Shown in pieces: positions 42,742 through 51,431 of a stretch of 64,000 nucleotides of DNA. The translations under genes and the position numbers were made by a program. How positions within the stretch are numbered: position 1 is the first letter of the stretch; each line of letters opens with the position of its first letter. This DNA is from Lysinibacillus pakistanensis (GTDB lineage: Bacteria; Bacillota; Bacilli; Bacillales_A; Planococcaceae): positions 4,896,501 to 4,960,500 of the forward strand of contig NZ_CP126101.1 in NCBI RefSeq assembly GCF_030123245.1, given 5' to 3'. The notes below the pieces were generated by a model, which did no database searches, had not been told where the DNA came from, and saw only the letters and a list, made by a program, of their open reading frames with translations.

Positions 42742-44151
42742 ATGAAAACCTTAGAAGTACTATTTACAATTATTTTATTACTATCGAGCATCTCACTGAC
42801 TTTTAGACAACGTGGGGTAACTAGAATAAATCTATTTGTGATAGCAGCCAATTATAGTTTGTTATTTGGAACAATTACGACCATTGGTGCTAACTGGCGT
42901 ATGATCCCTGCTTATATTGTTTTGCTGTTATTAACACTACAGGTTTTTGTGAAGCCAAAAAGTACAATTGTTTCAAAGAAATTAAGCATGAAAATAATTA
43001 AAATTTTAGGTATTGTTGTGGCCACTTTTGCAATGTTCACATTACCAAAGTTGTTTCCAATCATGTCTTTTCCAGAGCCAACAGGAGAATATACAGTAGG
43101 AACTCAGACATTTCACCTTATCGATAAGAATCGCAAGGAATTTGTCGTGCCTAATCATCAGGTGAATCGCGAATTAATGATTCAGGTATATTATCCTGCT
43201 GAAAAAGGGACAGGACAGCCTTCTCCCTACTTTGAACATATAGATGCGTTATCAGAGCAATTGGCAGCGACACAGGGATTTCCCTATATTGCTACAACAC
43301 ATTTAGGATTGACGAAAACCCACTCTTATCAGGATGCGACACCTATAAAATCCAAAGAAAAATTCCCACTTCTATTATTTGCACATGGCATGAGTTTATA
43401 TAGTCGCCAAAATACCTTTCAGCTAGAGGAATTAGTGAGTCATGGCTATATTGTTGTTGCTCTAAATTTTACAGGTGACGCGACAACAACCATATTCCCT
43501 GATGGCGATCGAGTTGATTTTACACCAATTGAAAACACAATTACATTCTTGAATAATCGCATCAAACTTTGGGAGCAGGATGCATCATTTGTTTTAGATG
43601 AGGTTATCAAAGCTAATTTTGATAAAAATTTCCATACAATAGCCTCACTAATTGACTTTGACAGCATTGGTATGTTGGGTCACTCTTTTGGCGGCGCTAC
43701 TTCTACTCAAATGCTAGTAAAGGATAGTCGTATTAAAGCAGCAATTGATATGGATGGTGGATTGTATGGCGATTCAATGCCTGCAAATGGACCTGCAAAG
43801 CCCTTTATGCTGATGAACGCTGAGGCATCCATTAACTTTATGAAGGAGGCATATAGCCAACAACCTGGTAATCGTGATGAATTGTTTGTAGAATCTTATC
43901 TAAGAAATAAAACAATTGAAAAACCTGGTGTCTATACAGCTATTATTCCGAAAACAAATCACGGAAGTTTTACAGATTTAGCAGCCGTTTCGCCGATTAT
44001 TAATGAATCCGGAGCTGATGTAAATGCAATTTATAAATTAATTAATGAATTATCACTTGGCTTTTTTGATAAAAATTTAAAAGGAATCCATGAAAATAAA
44101 TTAAATGAAATACAGAAGGCACACCCGGAAATAAACTTAACTTTACACTAA
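42742..44151 (+). CDS. Membrane-anchored alpha/beta hydrolase (PAF-acetylhydrolase-like)
   Basis: 469 residues. Four N-terminal membrane helices (within residues 1-115) precede an alpha/beta-hydrolase domain with LLLFAHGMSLYSRQNTFQLE (oxyanion region), MLGHSFGGATSTQM (nucleophile Ser in GHSFG), AAIDMDGGLYG and an end like PAF acetylhydrolase II (GVYTAIIPKTNHGSF has the catalytic His). The hydrolase part should lie outside or at the membrane and cut an ester. A full-length relative of 477 residues is at 60759. The second ATG at 42742 gives better spacing from GGAG. Controlled by the TetR upstream. Confidence 0.83.
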   Translation: MKTLEVLFTIILLLSSISLTFRQRGVTRINLFVIAANYSLLFGTITTIGANWRMIPAYIVLLLLTLQVFVKPKSTIVSKKLSMKIIKILGIVVATFAMFTLPKLFPIMSFPEPTGEYTVGTQTFHLIDKNRKEFVVPNHQVNRELMIQVYYPAEKGTGQPSPYFEHIDALSEQLAATQGFPYIATTHLGLTKTHSYQDATPIKSKEKFPLLLFAHGMSLYSRQNTFQLEELVSHGYIVVALNFTGDATTTIFPDGDRVDFTPIENTITFLNNRIKLWEQDASFVLDEVIKANFDKNFHTIASLIDFDSIGMLGHSFGGATSTQMLVKDSRIKAAIDMDGGLYGDSMPANGPAKPFMLMNAEASINFMKEAYSQQPGNRDELFVESYLRNKTIEKPGVYTAIIPKTNHGSFTDLAAVSPIINESGADVNAIYKLINELSLGFFDKNLKGIHENKLNEIQKAHPEINLTLH

Positions 44152-44178
44152 AGCATATAAAGAATCTTGTATAATTTT

Positions 44179-44217
44179 GGCTGTTGATAGGCAGAGATGC
44201 ATCAACAGCCTTTTTTT
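44179..44217. terminator. Bidirectional terminator
   Basis: GGCTGTTGA and TCAACAGCC pair, followed by seven T. The right arm holds the stop codon of the MerR gene. Confidence 0.9.
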
Positions 44218-45032
44218 ATTTCCACCATAATTTTTGTTACGTATTCCTCTTCTCGATTTTTAATAACTGCATCATAAATATATTCCTCATAAACGTATTG
44301 CCCCAGTTCAAAGCCCTTTTCGCTCATGACCTTAAATAATCTCTTGTAGGATTCTCCAAGTGTCGCGGATGTCCCTACATGATATCCCACAATAAAATCC
44401 CCTTCAATCGCTTCGAAATAAGGATGACCCTCCTGTGGATGTGGCTGCTCAATATACAAGTAACTATAATTATCATAGTTACCCGCTAACACCTGCTCCC
44501 TCCTTGTAATCCCCCCAATTGGGTAACCTGTGTCTAGTTGAGAGCGATCCAACTCATCAATAAAATCGGAGACAGCCTTAACAAATTGCTCCTCCGTTGA
44601 ATCCTCAATATTTCGACTTAAATACAATGTTGCCTCTGGTAAATGCTCAATCGTAATGCTATCAAAATCAAGATGTAGAGCCTCCTGTGTTAAATCAATT
44701 TTGACATCGATAATGCCTTCAATCATCTCCAACTCTCTACGCTTTTTTGTGACAATCTCCTTTTGCTGATGCATTAAGTCTAGAAAATTTTCAGGTGATT
44801 TTTCAGCCATATATTTTTGAATTTCCTTTAAAGACATACCTACTGCCTTTAACAGCTCAATAACACTAAAAAATTCATATTGAGCAATGGAATAATAACG
44901 GTAATCCTTATTATCCTTCATGATAGGTGATAATAAGCCAATTTGATCGTAATAAATAAGTGTTTGTTTATTAACCTTACATATTTTAGCGAATTCACCA
45001 GTTGTAAAATATTTTACATTTTTATTAAACAT
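44202..45032 (-). CDS. MerR-family regulator with GyrI-like effector domain
   Basis: 276 residues. N-terminal MerR helix-turn-helix (YFTTGEFAKICKVNKQTLIY, DQIGLLSPIMKDNKDYRYYS), coiled-coil linker, then a C-terminal ligand domain resembling GyrI/BltR (YSYLYIEQPHPQEGHPYFEA, GDFIVGYHVGTSATLGESYK). This is the BltR/BmrR layout for sensing cationic drugs. Divergent from the acetyltransferase-MATE operon, with a typical long-spacer MerR promoter between. Confidence 0.88.
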   Translation of the reverse strand: MFNKNVKYFTTGEFAKICKVNKQTLIYYDQIGLLSPIMKDNKDYRYYSIAQYEFFSVIELLKAVGMSLKEIQKYMAEKSPENFLDLMHQQKEIVTKKRRELEMIEGIIDVKIDLTQEALHLDFDSITIEHLPEATLYLSRNIEDSTEEQFVKAVSDFIDELDRSQLDTGYPIGGITRREQVLAGNYDNYSYLYIEQPHPQEGHPYFEAIEGDFIVGYHVGTSATLGESYKRLFKVMSEKGFELGQYVYEEYIYDAVIKNREEEYVTKIMVEIKKGC

Positions 45033-45048
45033 TTTTAAGTTTCTCCCC

Positions 45049-45079
45049 TTGACTATATAGTAACTATATACATTAGATT
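45049..45079 (+). promoter_or_regulatory. MerR-type promoter with 19-bp spacer
   Basis: TTGACT, 19 bases, TAGATT. The spacer contains TATATAGT-A-ACTATATA, a perfect dyad (45054-45070). A 19-bp spacer with a central dyad is the hallmark of promoters that MerR proteins open by twisting DNA. It drives the acetyltransferase gene 39 bases on. Confidence 0.85.
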
Positions 45080-45117
45080 GTAGCTATTCACATTAAAATA
45101 AGAAAGGTTTTGACATT

Positions 45118-45585
45118 ATGTTCACGGAAATACGTGACATCACAGCTTTAAACAAAGAGGAAATTTTAACTTTACGCATCGCGGATAATCAGCAAAATTT
45201 TATTGAAAGCACGGATCAATGCTTAGCAGAAGCTGAAATCGATAAACGCTTTATACCTGTTGGCTTGTACAGAGGGAATACGGCAGTCGGCTTTGCTATG
45301 TATGGTATGTTCCCTCATGTGGACAATTCTGAACGCGTTTGGTTAGATCGCTTCTTTATTGATGAACGATATCAGCACAAAGGATTGGGGAAATATTTTT
45401 TACAGCAGCTTATTAATCATCTGGTAGCTACATACGGCTGCCAAAACATTTATTTAAGCGTTTATGACGACAATCTTGCGGCCATTCAGCTATATAAAAA
45501 ATTTGGATTTATTTTTAACGGAGAGTTGGATGATAAAGGGGAAAAGGTAATGGTCAAGGAGGTGCATGACCATGACAACCATTAA
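45118..45585 (+). CDS. bltD: Spermine/spermidine acetyltransferase, BltD-like
   Basis: 155 residues, GNAT fold. It follows B. subtilis BltD closely over the length as I recall it: FIESTDQCLAEAE, PVGLYRGNTAVGFAMYGMFP, RVWLDRFFIDERYQHKGLGK (acetyl-CoA motif R/QxxGxG/A) and FGFIFNGELDDKGEKVMVKE. It should acetylate polyamines in the cytoplasm. The downstream MATE gene overlaps its end by 14 bases. In B. subtilis the partner pump Blt is an MFS protein; here it is MATE. Confidence 0.9.
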   Translation: MFTEIRDITALNKEEILTLRIADNQQNFIESTDQCLAEAEIDKRFIPVGLYRGNTAVGFAMYGMFPHVDNSERVWLDRFFIDERYQHKGLGKYFLQQLINHLVATYGCQNIYLSVYDDNLAAIQLYKKFGFIFNGELDDKGEKVMVKEVHDHDNH

Positions 45586-46903
45586 TCCAATCGAAACAAG
45601 ACCTCTAAAGCCTTTGTTTTTATCATACCTATTCCCAGCTATGGTCGGTATGCTATTAATGTCAGTAAATATTTTAGTTGATGGCATTTTTGTGAGCCAT
45701 GGTGTTGGACCAACAGCTTTAGCAGGTGTAAATATCGCTGTTCCCATTTTTTCTATTCTCCTTTCCATCTCTCTTTGGATTGGAATGGGTGGCGCTACAC
45801 TATATTCTATTTCTCTTGGAGAGGGCAATAAAAAACGAGCACATCAAATCTTTACATTAGCATTCACAGTAATGGTTGTTGTCGTTCTGACACTGATTCT
45901 ATTACTTTTATTGAATCTAAAAGAGATCTCCTATATATTTGGAGCCAGTGATGCTACCTACCCTTATGTTCAAGAGTACCTACACGTTATTTTAATCTTT
46001 GGTGTGTTTTATACAATTGAAAATTTACTAAGCATTTTTATTCGTAATGATGGCAATCCAAAGCTTGCAATGATGGGTTTAATCACTACATCTGTTTTAA
46101 ATATAATCTTAAACTATATCTTTATTTTCGTATTCAATTACGGCGTAACTGGCTGTGCATTAGCTACAGCACTCTCCACAATTATCGGTATGTCAGTACT
46201 CTGCCTACATTTCTTCAGAAAGCAATCTGAATTAAGATTTGTACGTAATTTTTTCAGCATCTCTGATTTAAAGAAAATATTTTCAATCGGGTTACCAAGC
46301 TTTATTGTTGAAGCATCCGTGGCAGTAATCGTCATTCTTTATAACGTGACATTCTTACATTATTTAGGTTCTAATGGAGTCACTGCCTACGCAATGGTAA
46401 ACTATATCCATACGGTACTGCTAACAGTTTTTCTTGGTATTGGTATGGCGCTTCAGCCACTAGTTAGCTACCATCATGGTGCAAGATTAGTAACAAGATT
46501 AACGGCACTCCTGAAAATCGGCACTGCCACAGCACTTATTTTTGGATTAACAACTGCTATTATCGCCATGTTATTCCCATCACAGTTAATGGCACTGTTC
46601 GGAGATAGTACATTTGAAATTCGTAATTTGGCTTCACAGGGCTTCGTTCATTTTGCTATCGGTTATATATTTCTTGGCATTAATATGGTGTATGCAGAGT
46701 TCTTCCAATCGATTGAAAAAATTCGGCTTGCCACATCTATTATGTTATTAAGAAGTATTATATTATTCATACCTACACTTGTGCTGTTGCCTAAGATTCT
46801 TGGCCCTCAAGCTATTTGGTGGACCTTCCCTGTTGCTGAGGGAATCACTGCGCTGCTAATTTTTATATTTATGAAAAGAAAATCACATACAATTTTAATT
46901 TAA
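45572..46903 (+). CDS. MATE family efflux pump
   Basis: 443 residues, 12 membrane helices in two similar halves. FLSYLFPAMVGMLLMSVNIL and VDGIFVSHGVGPTALAGVNI open half 1, GLPSFIVEASVAVIVILYNV and the TAYAMVNYIHTVLLTVFLGI stretch open half 2. Uses Na+ or H+ gradient to export cations. ATG at 45572 lies nine bases after AAGGAGG; an ATG two codons earlier is too close. In operon with the polyamine acetyltransferase. Confidence 0.9.
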   Translation: MTTINPIETRPLKPLFLSYLFPAMVGMLLMSVNILVDGIFVSHGVGPTALAGVNIAVPIFSILLSISLWIGMGGATLYSISLGEGNKKRAHQIFTLAFTVMVVVVLTLILLLLLNLKEISYIFGASDATYPYVQEYLHVILIFGVFYTIENLLSIFIRNDGNPKLAMMGLITTSVLNIILNYIFIFVFNYGVTGCALATALSTIIGMSVLCLHFFRKQSELRFVRNFFSISDLKKIFSIGLPSFIVEASVAVIVILYNVTFLHYLGSNGVTAYAMVNYIHTVLLTVFLGIGMALQPLVSYHHGARLVTRLTALLKIGTATALIFGLTTAIIAMLFPSQLMALFGDSTFEIRNLASQGFVHFAIGYIFLGINMVYAEFFQSIEKIRLATSIMLLRSIILFIPTLVLLPKILGPQAIWWTFPVAEGITALLIFIFMKRKSHTILI

Positions 46904-46914
46904 ATTACATGGAA

Positions 46915-46950
46915 AAAACCCCTTTCGTATTTTGCAACGAAAGGGGTTTA
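46915..46950. terminator. Bidirectional terminator
   Basis: AAACCCCTTTCGT and ACGAAAGGGGTTT pair over 13 bp, between the convergent MATE and Excalibur genes. Confidence 0.92.
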
Positions 46951-46956
46951 TATTGA

Positions 46957-47157
46957 TTATTTTTCACAAGCCCAGCCATCTTTATCTCTATCAAGATTTG
47001 CTGAATATGCTGAATGACCCTTTTTTACACCTTTAGGGTATTTTTTGTTTAATTCTTTACAGCTTTTAAATGTCTCTTTTGCTTCTACTTCAGTATTTAA
47101 TGATGTGAACGAAAATACTAATGTTGCTGTTAATAAAGTTAAAATTACTTTTTTCAC
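46957..47157 (-). CDS. Excalibur calcium-binding protein
   Basis: 66 residues: Sec signal peptide (residues 1-26, cut likely after VEA), then FKSCKELNKKYPKGVKKGHS, and the Excalibur end NLDRDKDGWACEK with its EF-hand-like DxDxDG loop and two Cys for a disulfide. This small domain normally hangs on secreted nucleases; here it is the whole protein. Role outside the cell unknown. Confidence 0.87.
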   Translation of the reverse strand: MKKVILTLLTATLVFSFTSLNTEVEAKETFKSCKELNKKYPKGVKKGHSAYSANLDRDKDGWACEK

Positions 47158-47387
47158 TATAACACCCCCCTTGGATAATTTTACATAATCTAGCGTAATA
47201 ATACTATAGTTATAGATGAAATATAAAAGGAGCCCCTAAAAAGAAGCTCCATTTTCATTAATATTCATTATTCTATATATCCAATAGCCCTCTAATTACT
47301 TCTATTATGGCATTAATGTATGTTCAAACTTTGATTGTGCTATTGAAATAGAATATAATCATGTTGGTTGTCTGCAATTCTATCGAA

Positions 47388-48599
47388 TCAAAATTTTCCA
47401 CTTGTTAATGAATTTCTTGTATAATTCCTTTTCCCTAAATAAAAGAAATAGCTACCTAAGAGGGATATGAAGGCCATAAATAAAAACATTGTTGTTCCCC
47501 CATACACTGACAGCAAGATGCCTCCAAACCAAGGACCCAGAAAATTCCCAAACTCTCCTAAGCTTTGAGCGCCATAGTAAGTTCCACGTAAATGTGATGG
47601 TGTAATTTCATCCACTTGAGCATATTCAGCAGGAATAACAAGTATTTCACCTAAAGTAAATATAAGCATCGAAATAATGAAGGGTGTCCAATTAGTTGAA
47701 AAGGCAAACCCAGTTTCACCGATAGCAAATAAAATACATCCAAATAAGATTCTTTTTGTAAATGTAAATCGCTCTGACCATCTCGTTACTGGAATTTGAA
47801 GTATTAGTACGGTGAAACCATTAATACTCATCAACGCTGCAAATAATTTTACTCCATCTATAATATTTGCTTGTAGGTGTTGGGAAAGTGTCACGGACAT
47901 TTGACCATGCACGGTAGTTAATAACATTCCCCCAATAATAAATAATAGTAATGGCGTATCCTTACGCATTGTATTCCATAATAATGATAAATTAATGCTC
48001 TCATCAGATACTGATTCATTATCATCAATAGCTCTAAGCATAAAAAATAAAACAACCGCATAGATGATATACACAACGGAAGTTAATACAAATGCTATCG
48101 TACTGCCGCCAATACCTAAAAGCGCTCCAAGCATAGGACCTACAGAAAAACCAATATTCAATGCTAAATAACGATTAGCGAACATTTTATATCTTTTATG
48201 ATCTGGTGTTAAATCAGCCATTAGTGCCTTAGAAACAGTGCCAAAAAAAGCCTGAGCTACTCCTCTAAGGATACTAAAGAAAAGTAAACCCATAAAATTT
48301 GTTGTAGTAATAAAACCTACAAAGGCTATACTTAACCCTATTAAAGAAAGAAGCATTAATTTTTTTCTTCCAATAAAATCTGAAAGAACTCCCCCAATTA
48401 ACCCACAAAATGTTCCAGCTAAAGGACCTACACCAATAATAAATCCTATGGTCGCAAAATCTAAGCCTACAGATTGACTTAAGAAAATAGCTAAAAAGGG
48501 CATACTCATAGAGCTTGTTAGGGTAATTAAAACCGTACCGAAAATTAATACATGAACAACCGGATGATATTCCTTGATATAGCTTTGTATTTTATTCAT
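47388..48599 (-). CDS. MFS transporter
   Basis: 403 residues, 12 membrane helices. FIIGVGPLAGTFCGLIGGVL, SDFIGRKKLMLLSLIG (loop 2-3 motif) and GEILVIPAEYAQVDEITPSH are typical of the multidrug MFS group close to MdtG/MdtH-like proteins. It begins 24 bases after the GntR gene and is probably co-transcribed with it. Confidence 0.87.
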   Translation of the reverse strand: MNKIQSYIKEYHPVVHVLIFGTVLITLTSSMSMPFLAIFLSQSVGLDFATIGFIIGVGPLAGTFCGLIGGVLSDFIGRKKLMLLSLIGLSIAFVGFITTTNFMGLLFFSILRGVAQAFFGTVSKALMADLTPDHKRYKMFANRYLALNIGFSVGPMLGALLGIGGSTIAFVLTSVVYIIYAVVLFFMLRAIDDNESVSDESINLSLLWNTMRKDTPLLLFIIGGMLLTTVHGQMSVTLSQHLQANIIDGVKLFAALMSINGFTVLILQIPVTRWSERFTFTKRILFGCILFAIGETGFAFSTNWTPFIISMLIFTLGEILVIPAEYAQVDEITPSHLRGTYYGAQSLGEFGNFLGPWFGGILLSVYGGTTMFLFMAFISLLGSYFFYLGKRNYTRNSLTSGKF

Positions 48600-48622
48600 T
48601 GTAAACCTCTTCGTTTTATGAA

Positions 48623-49291
48623 TTAACCAATAAGACGGTTTTGAATTCTAGCAAAACTTAATTTCCAGTTTTGTTCAATTTCATTAAGTACTACAGATAA
48701 ATCTTTTTGTCTAATAGCTTCGATAATACGTAAATGTTCCTCATAGGAAAAATGAACATCCTCTACTAAATCAAAATAATACAATTCAACACGCTTAAGC
48801 TTTTGTCTGACACCAGTAAGTATTCGTTTTAATTCCTTATTTTGAGATAACTCGATAAAAATTTCATGAAATTCATTATCATATTCAACCGCTTCTATTT
48901 GATTTCCTTCAGTAATTGCCTTTTTAAGTTTAAGATTAATTGTCTCCATCTTTTGTAGATGATCATCTGCTAAATGTTCAAATATCTGTTTCATCGCTAA
49001 TTGTTCAAGCGTCCAGCCAATAGAATAGAGATGGAATACTTCCGTAGCATCAATAGGAGATACTGTTGTTGAACGATTGGGCTTTGTTTGTACAAACCCT
49101 TCATCCTCTAAGCGCAATAATGCTTCTCGAATTGGTGTTCGACTAACTCCTAATTGCTCTGCTAATTCCTTGTCTCTCAATTGTTGATTGGGTTTTAAAG
49201 TTCCATCAACAATCCAATCTCTTATAATTGTATATGCCTCCTCACGAACGAACGTCCGTTTAAGTTTTTTCTTAGTATCAAATTGTTCCAT
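48623..49291 (-). CDS. GntR-family regulator (FadR/FCD subgroup)
   Basis: 222 residues. Winged helix: LKPNQQLRDKELAEQLGVSR with TPIREALLRLEDEGFV, the GntR signature; the all-helical FCD domain follows, with EYDNEFHEIFIELSQNKELK and the HxxxD-type metal ligands (EYDNEFHE, EEHLRIIEAI). A small organic acid is the usual effector. ATG at 49291 is eight bases after GGGAGG; a GTG further up overlaps that site. A large palindrome lies just upstream. Confidence 0.88.
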   Translation of the reverse strand: MEQFDTKKKLKRTFVREEAYTIIRDWIVDGTLKPNQQLRDKELAEQLGVSRTPIREALLRLEDEGFVQTKPNRSTTVSPIDATEVFHLYSIGWTLEQLAMKQIFEHLADDHLQKMETINLKLKKAITEGNQIEAVEYDNEFHEIFIELSQNKELKRILTGVRQKLKRVELYYFDLVEDVHFSYEEHLRIIEAIRQKDLSVVLNEIEQNWKLSFARIQNRLIG

Positions 49292-49317
49292 CATCAATGC
49301 CTCCCAATACTTCACCT

Positions 49318-49345
49318 ACTGATATGTAATATATCACATATCAGT
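49318..49345. promoter_or_regulatory. Palindromic operator of the GntR/MFS operon
   Basis: ACTGATATGT and ACATATCAGT are perfect inverted arms separated by AATATATC, 27 bases before the GntR start. Likely autoregulatory. Confidence 0.65.
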
Positions 49346-49382
49346 ATTATTTTCTTTATTTTTTTAGTATAGGATAATACTA

Positions 49383-49419
49383 AAAAAGGAATCATTTAAA
49401 CTCTTTTGATTCCTTTTTG
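49383..49419 (-). terminator. Terminator of the AI-2E gene
   Basis: AAAAAGGAATCA and a GATTCCTTTTT arm pair; on the minus strand it ends in a U run and follows the AI-2E-type transporter. Confidence 0.8.
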
Positions 49420-49429
49420 AAAGATAATT

Positions 49430-50482
49430 CTATTCGATTTGTTTATTTTCATGCACTGTCGTAGCCTTTTGTAGTTCATCCTCTGAGGACGTAACTCCCA
49501 GAATATCAAGTAGAAACATGAATAATGGAATACCTATAATCAATCCCCATACACCAAGGAAATGCTCCGAGAAGAGAATGACGATGAATGTATAGAAAAT
49601 AGGAAGATCTGTCTTTGCAGACATCAGCTTTGGATTTAAGAAGTATGCCTCGATAGCATGTAGCACCATCACTATTACTAAGATATAGACAATATACATT
49701 AAACCACCAATACTATAGGCAATAATACTAAGTGGAATTAAGGAAATAATAACCCCTGCGACTGGTACTAATCCTAATATAAAGAGCATGATTCCTAAGG
49801 CAATTAAATGTGGGAAGCCCATAATAGAAAGAGCAATAACCGATAAAACACAGTTTACTGCTGCAATAATAAATTGTGCCTCAATCACTTTACCAAAAGA
49901 GCGTATGAAAATTCTTGAAAAATATTTTAGTTCGTCGTAAAGAGGACCAATTTTACTTTCTTTGAATTTAGCCGTAAACTCAGTAATTCTCTTTTTCTCA
50001 AGCAAAATAAACAAGCTCAAAATCAATGAAATAAAGATGTGTAAAATGATTTTACCAATATTCGTAATATTTTTAAGAGTTATGTCCACACCCTGCTCTA
50101 AATATTTACCAAGTTCAATCTTCTCAAAGGTAGGTGCCAAATATCTGGCAATTTCATTATCATCTGGATCCAAATTAAAGCTAGAGATAAGGTCAAAAAG
50201 CTGTGTAATCTGTTGGGTAACAACTGGTAAATACTTGTAGATTACCGCAACGATTCCTGCTACTAATAACAAATAAAGGGTAACAGTTACTGCTTTTTCA
50301 TTCATCGGGACATACTTACGAACTCCTGCCGTTGTCTTGGTAGCCAATTGATTCATCAAATAGGTAATAATAAAGGTAAGAAGAATAAGATTAATCATGC
50401 TACGCATTAAATAGAGTGCAACAGCGATTCCGACTAGAATAATAAAGCGTTTAAATCCATTGCTCCGAAAGAAATTACTCAT
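49430..50482 (-). CDS. AI-2E family transporter
   Basis: 350 residues, about eight membrane helices, PF01594 family. FIILVGIAVALYLMRSMINL opens helix 1; the amphipathic region SKIGPLYDELKYFSRIFIRS and the pair GFPHLIALGIMLFILGLVPV and LPIFYTFIVILFSEHFLGVW are conserved. Members include AI-2 exporter TqsA and Na+/H+ antiporter-like proteins. ATG at 50482 follows AAGGAG by seven bases, so a 50-residue extension from 50632 is dropped. Confidence 0.87.
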   Translation of the reverse strand: MSNFFRSNGFKRFIILVGIAVALYLMRSMINLILLTFIITYLMNQLATKTTAGVRKYVPMNEKAVTVTLYLLLVAGIVAVIYKYLPVVTQQITQLFDLISSFNLDPDDNEIARYLAPTFEKIELGKYLEQGVDITLKNITNIGKIILHIFISLILSLFILLEKKRITEFTAKFKESKIGPLYDELKYFSRIFIRSFGKVIEAQFIIAAVNCVLSVIALSIMGFPHLIALGIMLFILGLVPVAGVIISLIPLSIIAYSIGGLMYIVYILVIVMVLHAIEAYFLNPKLMSAKTDLPIFYTFIVILFSEHFLGVWGLIIGIPLFMFLLDILGVTSSEDELQKATTVHENKQIE

Positions 50483-50935
50483 GTATTCACTCCTTCTACA
50501 AAACGGCTTCGCTGTTTTTATTGCTCCAGTTTCGCTATCAAATGAACATAAGTAATTAATAAATTGATGTAAAACATTACGTATCATTCTTATGTAAATA
50601 CTCCCCCTTCTTTGGATTATTATTTCCATCATCTCTTGAAATAAGACTTACTTATATCGCCTTACAAGTGTCTTAGGAGATGAATGCATAAATCCAAGGA
50701 GCGGAAAAGAATTGTATGCCTTATCAAATTTAAAATGAAGAACAATACTTTTGTACTTTATTGAAAGCTATATCAGCGTTATAAGCCTTAATTCTATTTC
50801 TCTATTATAACCTTTTGAATGAGCATATCCAATTTATGTTCCTTTATAATAGTATTAAATATAATTTTTAATCTTTAGAATCAGTATGTTATTTTTAACA
50901 TAATTTTAAACTAAAAAATAGATAGGATGATTTTT
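50483..50935. other. 450-bp intergenic region, nothing seen
   Basis: AT-rich DNA between divergent AI-2E and RidA genes. I see no frame with a ribosome site, no structured RNA and no repeat. Confidence 0.5.
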
Positions 50936-51325
50936 ATGAAGATTACAAGAAACCCGAAGGAAATTCATCAACCAGTCGCTCCTTATGTACATCAAATTGA
51001 AATAACAGGACCTCAGAAATGGTTAACACTATCTGGACAAATCGGAATGGAAAAAGACGGAAAGATACCTGAAGAATCAACAGCTCAATTAAAGATTGCA
51101 CTAGAAAATATCCGAAAGAATCTTGAAAGTGCAAATATGGAGGTTCAGGATTTAACGAAACTAGTTTTTTATTTGGTTGGGGAGATGGACGCAGAGCAAC
51201 GAAAGCAAATAATTGGTGATTTTCTTGGACAACACCTTCCATGTACAACCTTAATGTATGTGGTAGCCCTTGCTGCACCTTCTATAAAAGTGGAGGTTGA
51301 TGCCTGGGCATGTCAGGAAATGTAA
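50936..51325 (+). CDS. RidA family protein
   Basis: 129 residues, the standard length. LTLSGQIGMEKDGKIPEEST, ALENIRKNLESANMEVQDLT and KVEVDAWACQEM fit the YjgF/YER057c/UK114 fold. The Arg of CTTLMYVV-type motif (normally R-T/S-x-V) is replaced by Cys (LPCTTLMYVVAL), so true imine deaminase activity is doubtful. ATG at 50936 is eight bases after AGGA. Confidence 0.85.
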   Translation: MKITRNPKEIHQPVAPYVHQIEITGPQKWLTLSGQIGMEKDGKIPEESTAQLKIALENIRKNLESANMEVQDLTKLVFYLVGEMDAEQRKQIIGDFLGQHLPCTTLMYVVALAAPSIKVEVDAWACQEM

Positions 51326-51393
51326 TCTTATAATATGTAGATTTTCGCAGAAGTGTGCTTTTGATTTGCAATTTATATATTTCTATAGAAAAA

Positions 51394-51423
51394 GTACCCC
51401 TATAGAGAATTCTAAAGGGGTAC
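51394..51423. terminator. Terminator-like hairpin
   Basis: GTACCCCT and AGGGGTAC pair around ATAGAGAATTCTAA, between convergent RidA and permease genes. No long T run. Confidence 0.6.
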
Positions 51424-51431
51424 ACATTACA

